From Halisarca cf. caerulea (Eukaryota; Porifera; Demospongiae; Chondrillida; Halisarcidae), in NCBI GenBank assembly GCA_963170055.1, contig CAUJGJ010000208.1, positions 412,374 through 432,373 on the forward strand: DNA of 20,000 nucleotides, given 5' to 3'. Position numbers and translations under genes: made by a program. Below the pieces are notes generated by a model, which worked only from the letters and a program-made list of their open reading frames with translations, was not told the DNA's origin and made no database searches. Below, one piece after another: positions 15,047-20,000 of the stretch (position 1 is its first letter; every line of letters starts with the position of its first letter).

Positions 15047-18001
15047 TGCCCACTTGTATGTTTGTTCTATTCCCTTGAGCACACCTTATGTGGGTGTCTG
15101 AATGTGCTTTATCTAGGCATCTCTTGAACTCATGTACATTCTGCATATGGGTGTATTTTTTCAAGTACAATTTTGCATGAAATCCACCTCTATCTGTGTT
15201 GTCCTCCTCCATGTAGTAGAACTGTTTTGCTGAAACCTATTGACAAACCCAAGACTCCAGCACCTATCAGTGATGATTCTATTAGGGAATTTGGAGGGCT
15301 CAGAGGCCAGAAACTGTAAGTCTGCGCACCCATATCCTCATGTGATTAGCCTGTCCATGTATGTACTATAGATAAGTTGGAGGATCTGTGGTATTCACGA
15401 AAATGCGTTTTTGACGTCAGTAACGCTTTTTTGAATTTCGAATTGTTGAGAAAAGCCGCCAAAACCGACCAACCTTCCTTATTTGGGTGAGTTACGTGAC
15501 GTCACGCGTTGTCGCCCCTCGTTCTTCTACTCCTGAAACGTGAAGAGGACCAGAGAAACGCGGCGAAAGAATCTGCAGAGAAACTGGTTATTTCACAATC
15601 TGGTCGGGTGAAAACTCTACCGTTAGCGATAAGAATGGCACTGCTTGACGGCTATCAAAGGAAGCGCTTAATACAGTTGTGGGAAGAAGAAAAACATAAC
15701 GATGACAATTATGTGTACGCAAATGTCTCAAAAAGGGCAAAACATGAAGGAATTAACGTCACTAGACAGGCTGTTAGGTATTTGATCAAGAAATTCAAAG
15801 AAGGCGGGACAATGGAGACTCGGCAAGCGAAATATCGTCTGCTGTTCGGGGACAGCGTGAATCCTGGTGAACCAGTCAGTCCTTCGTCTCCTACACCCGC
15901 CCAGAACGAAGAAAACAGGAAAGAACTCTTCAAGTCGCCATCCTGTAACAGCAGTTCGTCTCCCAGTCAAGGAGACACTACAGCCACCGTTATTCTTGCC
16001 ACAAAGTTGGATATTCTTCAAAGCGACCTTACCGCGGTAAAGGTGGATTTATTGGGAATCAAGGAGACCGTACGTGACTTGCAGACTAAATTCAACACGA
16101 TGGTCGCCAAACTAGCTCTGGGACAAAGCTTTCAGGCAGCACTTTCGAAGGAAACGCTTATTGCAACTCAGGCGGACACAGTTCCTCAAGTAACGGAAAC
16201 AACAATAGTCGAGCACCTGCAGCAAACACCCACGGAAGAGGCAATATCGATGGAACAACAATCCACTATCACTGAACCTCAGACACAGACCATTGAGACA
16301 TCAAGTGAAGAGCCTGTGAATGAGGTGCAGCTGTCCACTACCAGTGATGCGGGAGTAGAGACATACCAACAGCAGCAGTTCAATGCTGATGCTGCAGCTG
16401 TGCTGGCGGGCCTCCATTCCGTGACCACCTCGTTAGCCTCCTCGCAACCCATGATATCAAATGTGGAGTCAGTCATGACGACTGAGACAGCTGGCAAGTA
16501 CACCATACCACGAGAAGTTCTGGAGGTAGCCCTGGATGAGTGCCGTTCCCGTACCAGTATGGCTACTTCTCTGGTTCGACTGCTTTTCACGCCGGAAGAA
16601 CGTCTTACTAGTAACTGTCGTGGCGTAGGGAAAAGCCAACTTGATCCACAGCGCATTCAGGGTGTAATGGATGCGTGCATGGCTGTGTTTCCTCCCCAGG
16701 CTGATGAAACTCCCAAATCTGTTAGAGCAAAGATCAGGACGGCTATTGATTCTTCAAACCGAGCATTGCGTATCAAGCACAGGAGGTCTCTCGATCCAGT
16801 CCACTTTTCCCAAGAGCCAGGGAATGAAGAAATTGTAGAGGTGCATGGGACAGAATCAGATCCGAGTGATTCTGTTATTGACAACACGGGGCAGTCGCAG
16901 TTATCCTTCCAACTACCTGTGTCTGGTTCTGAGTAGATGTGTATCTTGCATTACTTCACCACTTATTGTATGCTTACATGTAATGTCCTGTTGTTGTAAC
17001 TCCAAACTGATATATTCGTCTTTGCTGTTTATTTTTCCCCATTTATTTGCATTGAGTGAGAATTTGTTACGTGCATGATCTCTTAGTTCGTATAGATTTT
17101 GTGTATCCCTTGTCATGTTTATTTTGTTGTTTGATTACAATTTTGTCAATCGTGATGATTATGAGAGCTGTAATACAGTAGAGTCCCTCCATTCCGGACA
17201 CCTTGGGATCAGAAGGACTGCCCTGATCATTGAGGTGTCCTCATTTCAGGGGTTATACATAGATGTATGTACGTACCATAGCTTATTATAGTGAATTTTG
17301 GTTCCTGTGGCATGTGTCTACAGTAAAGGAATGTCTGGATTCAAGGAGTTCCACTACGTATACTGTATATATACCAAAGGAGTGTCAGTGTCTGCACTAC
17401 ATCATGAATGATTGCTTGCTTCAAGTGGGCGGAAGCATAGTGTCAGATCTGTTCATTCAGGGCGTATATTTGGGTGTGGGATTGAAGAATAGAATGATAC
17501 TGTTCAGTGAACTGTGACTGCACACTCAAGTACATATGTATCCTATACATCTGCTATGTTTGGCTTAAAGTGTGTTTTACTTGCATGCATATGTACATAT
17601 ACAGTCAAACCTCGTTAGTAAGTACACCTGGGGACCCTCCGAATTGCTACTCACTATCAGTAGTACTTGCTAACCATATAGAGTAGTATTATGGGTTATA
17701 AGCTGGGGTATCATATCCTTGTACTTCCTAACCAGGTATTACTCATTAATAGTGTTCTTGCTAACGAGGTTCTACTGTAGTTATATTACCTGTAAACGTT
17801 TGTGTACAGATTATGATGCGCAAAGACTGATACAGCGTGCGTAGCTTGTGCACGATACATGTAGTACATTGCAGTTGCTATACTCTCTTCCATTAGGAGC
17901 ACACACAATGAATTTGGTACCTCACCTCCTGGACATATGCAGTCTCCAATACCATGGTGTGTGTGTGTGTGTGTGTGTGTGTTTTGTGGTGTGTGTGAGT
18001 G

Positions 18002-18061
<60 letters not shown>

Positions 18062-18724
18062 TGTTTGTTTGCATGTGTATGTACATACGTATGTGTATGT
18101 TTGAGTACATTTATGTACATGCTTTTTTATTCTTTTACACTGTACATGTACATGCGTACATACATATACTCATGCATGTGGATATGTATGTTGGTCTGCC
18201 ATGTCCTTTCCAGGGTTAAGAACACCCAGCTGCCACCACTGGAAGACCTTGGAGAGAAGAGGCTCTCCTCACCTAGCGTATGTGTTCATACAGGCATCTT
18301 CACTAGTGTACATACATCTGTACAGGCATATGTACCTACAATGGGCACCATAGCATTCACTAGTACAGTCCATCAATTTTGTGCATGAGTTGAATGAAAG
18401 GAGTAAATATAGATTTGGATAATCCACCAAACTCATTATTTCACCCAAATTTTCAGAACACATTGTGGGGGATTAACAAGAATTCAATGTATTGCTTGTC
18501 TTGTTACAGTATATGTACTTGTGCATATATGTACACACAGTCAAACCTTGTTATGCCACAACTGCTTATCAGGAAACATCTTTTAATACAGGCCAAATAC
18601 ACCTACGTATATACAGTATACACTCTTTGTATGAAATACTTTTGTGATGACTTTTTGGTACAGTCCCCTGAGTTTCATGTTAGAGAGGCTCTGCTGTAAT
18701 GTACACACACACACACGCACGCAC

Positions 18725-18795
<71 letters not shown>

Positions 18796-20000
18796 CACAG
18801 TACTGTTTCATCTATTCTAACCTGCACCACTCACCTCTACAGAGGACAAATGTGGTATCATTCTCATCCAGAGTGTCCAGTGCAGCTGCTGGCAACAGGA
18901 GCAATGCAGACATGTGAGCTGTGATTGTGAATTGTGTGTACTTCATGTATACAGCGAGTTCTCACTTATCTGCACCTCAGGTCAGATGGCCATCTGTTAT
19001 TATCGTCAGATGACCTCACATGACACCATATGACTTGACTGTTATATACAGTGAGACCTCACTTATCCACACCTCAGATATCCGGATCTCTCACCTTCTG
19101 CAGTAGTTTTTATCAGAACAAATCCACAATAATCCTACTATACACTATACTACTGCTCCCTCGTTTATCCAATTTCCTCACTTTATCTACACTTTACACA
19201 GAACGGATGTGCGCAAATAAGTGGGATTTAACAGTACATTGTCCTTGTCTTTATAAGTTGCTAACTACCACCATCTTATAGTACAAACACTTCAGTTGCT
19301 TACTCAAACACTATGGAACTTTCTTAATAGCTATACCTGGTTTAGTTAGCCTTCATTTAGAAAGGCCCAGTGGTGACCCCCCTCCCCCCCTCCGTCCTTG
19401 CGAGTATTTTTTTGATCCCAAATGTATGCATCGAAGAGAAGCCCACTACACACTGTATCTTAGTGTTTCACAACAGGAGTTAGGATTTGTTTTGTACGGG
19501 AGGACCTTGTATTCTCTTTGCCGTATCCACATAACAGGGAATTCCCCATGCTATCATGTCATCTTTCTTTATGTAACAAGATTGAAGTACAAGCTGTATG
19601 GTTAGTTGTACCATGCGTGCTTTGAGTATTCTACTGCTAGTATTTCATATAACATCGCTCTCTCTACAACATCACACATGTTTGGAACTGTTTCACTGGT
19701 CTCTATACGAAATATATATACTGTTTACAACAACTGTTGTACACAGTACGTGTTGTTGTGAAGAGGTCAGACTGTATCAACAGATGTTAGATGAAGCGTT
19801 TGTAATGTGGTCGCATTGTCTCTTACAGTCAGAGACCACTACCAGTGTGCATCAATGACTCTCGGCCGAACACAAGCTACACATTGAGCACATATTCCAG
19901 AGTGAGTTAGTCTGTAATGCCCTGAGTTTCTATGAGTGACCTGTAAATGTGATTGCCACACACACACTTGCACACTTATGTACGTATGTACTGTATCCAT
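8211..20000 (+). CDS. FAM149B1: FAM149B1-type protein (DUF3719 family), thirteen exons placed, 3' end beyond window
   Basis: Exons: 8211-8245, 9333-9588, 10835-11115, 11409-11476, 12040-12112, 12694-12832, 13636-13839, 13934-14064, 14766-14906, 15217-15315, 18214-18277, 18843-18913, 19829-19901. All introns are GT-AG, all phases match, and the exons total 545 codons (human 582). Family matches: SSATSWDMDDEFDQ; DECSQWSSQFPHMRVIGQQV; DGIVEEYIVFDN; GIPPVTPNACVRDTVYSQIF then DQIWAE, the DUF3719 core at about residues 225-290; and, in the last exon, SRPNTSYTLSTYSR. The middle is Pro/Ser-rich and probably disordered. Human FAM149B1 supports primary cilium signalling and is mutated in Joubert syndrome. 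Exon 1 is the least certain: it rests on a good start context, the GTAAGT donor and a phase that fits. Intron 10 contains a separate gene. Confidence 0.88.
8406..8617. mobile_element. TA-flanked MITE with 28-bp inverted repeats
   Basis: The left end AGGTAAAGTGCCCTTATCCT and the complement of the right end AGGTAGAGTGCCCTAATCCT continue together to 28 bases with 26 matches. TA flanks both sides (8404-8405, 8618-8619). The right end carries GTGATCAGGATTAGGG twice in tandem. It is non-coding, about 212 bases, in FAM149B1 intron 1. The termini differ from the pogo-like elements nearby. Confidence 0.75.
8620..9039 (+). other. part of FAM149B1 intron 1
   Basis: An open frame (8652-8969) has no recognisable domain. 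An imperfect hairpin spans about 8766-8818 (GACCACTT with AAGTGGTC). I see no supported exon here. Confidence 0.5.
9040..9197. mobile_element. pogo/Tigger-like MITE with near-identical ends
   Basis: CAGTGAAACCTCTCTAA opens the element and its exact complement closes it; 21 of the outer 22 bases match. TA follows the right end; the left flank is TG, probably a mutated target copy. It is 158 bases long and non-coding, in FAM149B1 intron 1. The good terminal match suggests it is fairly young. Confidence 0.75.
9672..10730. repeat. ACGT/ACAT palindromic repeat field in FAM149B1 intron 2
   Basis: Clusters at about 9672-9745, 9786-9865, 9914-9935, 10190-10265, 10415-10490, 10518-10560, 10612-10650 and 10697-10732. 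Between them, 10090-10190 has an acceptor-like CAG and open frames, but no phase-compatible exon joins the exons at 9588 and 10835, which themselves join directly and match the family. Confidence 0.8.
11281..11370. repeat. 30-bp tandem repeat, three perfect copies
   Basis: Three identical 30-base units, each holding GTGTGTACAGCACCCTCC, stand 38 bases before FAM149B1 exon 4. Each unit contains an acceptor-like TGTACAG. Confidence 0.97.
11495..11610. repeat. ACGT palindromic patch with 24-bp tandem repeat
   Basis: An ACGTACAT cluster is followed by two exact copies of a 24-base unit beginning TGTACGTAGGTACAAATG (11553-11576, 11577-11600) and the first 10 bases of a third. It lies in FAM149B1 intron 4. 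Confidence 0.85.
11611..12039 (+). other. rest of FAM149B1 intron 4, with a C21 run
   Basis: CACCCTGCTT-type motifs recur at about 11655-11710. A run of 21 C (11917-11937) could form an i-motif, with a G-quadruplex on the other strand. No exon is seen before the acceptor TCCTCAG at 12039. Confidence 0.7.
12112..12132 (+). promoter_or_regulatory. hairpin over the FAM149B1 intron 5 splice donor
   Basis: CGTAAGTG (12112-12119) and CACTTACG (12125-12132) pair perfectly around loop TTGTA. The left arm is the last exon base plus the donor GTAAGTG, so the RNA could hide the splice site. Confidence 0.7.
12120..12370. repeat. ACGT/ACAT palindromic repeat patch in FAM149B1 intron 5
   Basis: Dense TACGTACAT/TACATACGT units. 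Open frames on both strands here are repeat artefacts. Confidence 0.8.
13139..13388. repeat. compound (CA)n array with a duplicated insert
   Basis: A long CA array in FAM149B1 intron 6. The interruption CGAACATGCACACACGCAT occurs twice, near 13219 and 13297, about 78 bases apart, so a CA block plus the insert was duplicated as a unit. Confidence 0.92.
13440..13606. repeat. ACGT/ATGT repeat patch in FAM149B1 intron 6
   Basis: TACATATGTATGTAG near 13445 and a TACGTACGTATGTACATAT to (ATGT)n run at about 13540-13606, shortly before exon 7. Confidence 0.8.
13840..13882 (+). promoter_or_regulatory. 15-bp perfect hairpin starting at the FAM149B1 intron 7 donor
   Basis: GTACGTACGTATGTA (13840-13854) pairs perfectly with TACATACGTACGTAC (13868-13882). 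The left arm begins at the first base of the 94-base intron, so the donor is inside the stem. The arms are ACGT-type repeat. Confidence 0.8.
14098..14245. repeat. ACGT/ACAT palindromic patch in FAM149B1 intron 8
   Basis: Repeated GTACATATGTACGTATG-type units. The rest of the intron to 14765 shows no exon or clear repeat. Confidence 0.8.
15002..15045. repeat. (TG)n microsatellite
   Basis: A pure TG run of about 22 units in FAM149B1 intron 9. Confidence 0.95.
15412..15504. promoter_or_regulatory. promoter of the nested BEN gene with two CRE palindromes
   Basis: TGACGTCA occurs at 15412-15419 and 15497-15504, exact 8-base CREB/ATF sites 85 bases apart. The second is in TTACGTGACGTCACGCG. They lie 223 and 131 bases before the ATG at 15635. 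The segment is CpG-richer than the flanking intron. Confidence 0.5.
15635..16936 (+). CDS. intronless helix-turn-helix + BEN domain protein nested in a FAM149B1 intron
   Basis: This single-exon gene gives 433 residues from the first in-frame ATG (AAGAATGG, good context). The frame is open back to 15509 but has no ATG there. Residues 1-65 look like a transposase-type helix-turn-helix (VTRQAVRYLIKKFKEGGTME at about 42-61, like the Tc1/paired segment before an Arg-rich linker). A Ser/Pro linker follows, then a likely coiled coil (about 122-160), then a Gln/Thr/Glu-rich acidic stretch. A BEN domain at about 289-383 opens YTIPREVLEVALDECRSR and includes LVRLLFTPEERLTSN, LDPQRIQGVMDACMAVFP and VRAKIRTAID. 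BEN domains bind DNA or act in chromatin repression, so a nuclear regulator is likely; targets are unknown. The family name is not recognised. The lack of introns suggests a retrocopy or a domesticated transposon gene. Confidence 0.85.
   Translation: MALLDGYQRKRLIQLWEEEKHNDDNYVYANVSKRAKHEGINVTRQAVRYLIKKFKEGGTMETRQAKYRLLFGDSVNPGEPVSPSSPTPAQNEENRKELFKSPSCNSSSSPSQGDTTATVILATKLDILQSDLTAVKVDLLGIKETVRDLQTKFNTMVAKLALGQSFQAALSKETLIATQADTVPQVTETTIVEHLQQTPTEEAISMEQQSTITEPQTQTIETSSEEPVNEVQLSTTSDAGVETYQQQQFNADAAAVLAGLHSVTTSLASSQPMISNVESVMTTETAGKYTIPREVLEVALDECRSRTSMATSLVRLLFTPEERLTSNCRGVGKSQLDPQRIQGVMDACMAVFPPQADETPKSVRAKIRTAIDSSNRALRIKHRRSLDPVHFSQEPGNEEIVEVHGTESDPSDSVIDNTGQSQLSFQLPVSGSE
16937..17175 (+). 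other. 3' flank of the BEN gene inside FAM149B1 intron 10
   Basis: T-rich sequence after the stop. No AATAAA hexamer is seen before 17175, so the end of the BEN transcript cannot be placed. Confidence 0.4.
17176..17260. mobile_element. possible end of another pogo-like element
   Basis: TA then CAGTAGAGTCCCTCCATTCC begins like the CAG..ACCTC termini of the nearby MITEs. No matching right end was found. Confidence 0.3.
17602..17777. mobile_element. pogo/Tigger-like MITE
   Basis: The left end CAGTCAAACCTCGTTAG matches the complement of the right end, CAGTAGAACCTCGTTAG, at 15 of 17 positions. TA flanks both sides. It is 176 bases long and non-coding, in FAM149B1 intron 10. Confidence 0.72.
17956..18070. 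repeat. (TG)n compound microsatellite
   Basis: Two TG blocks separated by TTTTGTGG and GAGTGAGTGTGAG variants, in FAM149B1 intron 10. Confidence 0.93.
18538..18696. mobile_element. diverged pogo-like MITE
   Basis: It starts CAGTCAAACCTTGTTATG and ends with the complement of CAGCAGAGCCTCTCTAACA, followed by TA. The ends match only partly. It abuts a CA array on its right. Confidence 0.45.
18703..18790. repeat. (CA)n microsatellite
   Basis: About 88 bases of CA with CGCACGCA interruptions at its left, in FAM149B1 intron 11. Confidence 0.95.
18952..19048. mobile_element. pogo-like terminal fragment
   Basis: After TA, CAGCGAGTTCTCACTTATCT resembles the left end of the next element (CAGTGAGACCTCACTTATCC), 97 bases downstream in the same direction. 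It is probably a truncated neighbour or a partial tandem copy. Confidence 0.45.
19049..19234. mobile_element. pogo/Tigger-like MITE
   Basis: CAGTGAGACCTCACTTATCC opens the element; the complement of the right end is CTGTTAAATCCCACTTATTT (13 of 20 match). TA flanks both sides (19047-19048, 19235-19236). It lies in FAM149B1 intron 12. Confidence 0.6.
19237..19828 (+). other. rest of FAM149B1 intron 12
   Basis: It contains a C-rich run near 19377-19392 (CCCCCCTCCCCCCCTCC-like). No repeat family or extra exon was recognised before the acceptor TCTTACAG at 19828. Confidence 0.5.

Noticed and set aside
15728..16887. Minus-strand open frames across the BEN gene
   Set aside because: Shadows of the plus-strand coding sequence; no domain matches.
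19598..19858. 86-codon open frame with a hydrophobic start
   Set aside because: It overlaps the FAM149B1 exon at 19829 in another frame and has no recognisable domain.

Overview
This is a window of animal nuclear DNA. The genes are split by GT-AG introns, and the non-coding DNA is full of (CA)n microsatellites, ACGT/ACAT-type palindromic repeats and short inverted-repeat transposons. The gene families and the small introns suggest a marine invertebrate. A sponge or another early-branching animal is my guess, from overall feel and not from any diagnostic marker.

Layout: 1-282 holds the last exon of an aldo-keto reductase copy that begins off the left edge. 1083-3208 is a second, nearly complete aldo-keto reductase in four exons, with a one-base frameshift in exon 1. 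3965-7995 (minus) is a four-exon TPRG1L/TPRG1-type gene with an hSac2-like domain. 8211 to beyond the right edge (plus) is a FAM149B1-type gene; thirteen exons can be placed and they join in phase across the window. Inside its tenth intron, on the same strand, sits an intronless gene (15635-16936) coding for an N-terminal helix-turn-helix, a coiled coil and a C-terminal BEN domain.

TPRG1L and FAM149B1 are head to head, with 215 bases between their start codons. That spacer holds a C/EBP-type palindrome followed at once by a near-consensus RFX X-box, the classic switch of ciliary genes. This fits FAM149B1, a Joubert-syndrome cilium gene in humans. The nested BEN gene has two perfect TGACGTCA sites in its own promoter.

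The introns carry at least five pogo/Tigger-like MITEs with TA target duplications, one unrelated TA-flanked MITE, five CA/TG arrays and large ACGT/ACAT palindromic tracts. Some of these tracts begin exactly at splice donors and would fold the donor into a hairpin (introns 5 and 7 of FAM149B1). A degenerate hammerhead-ribozyme-like motif lies at 4591-4646. I see no bacterial-type operon, CRISPR array or RNA gene.
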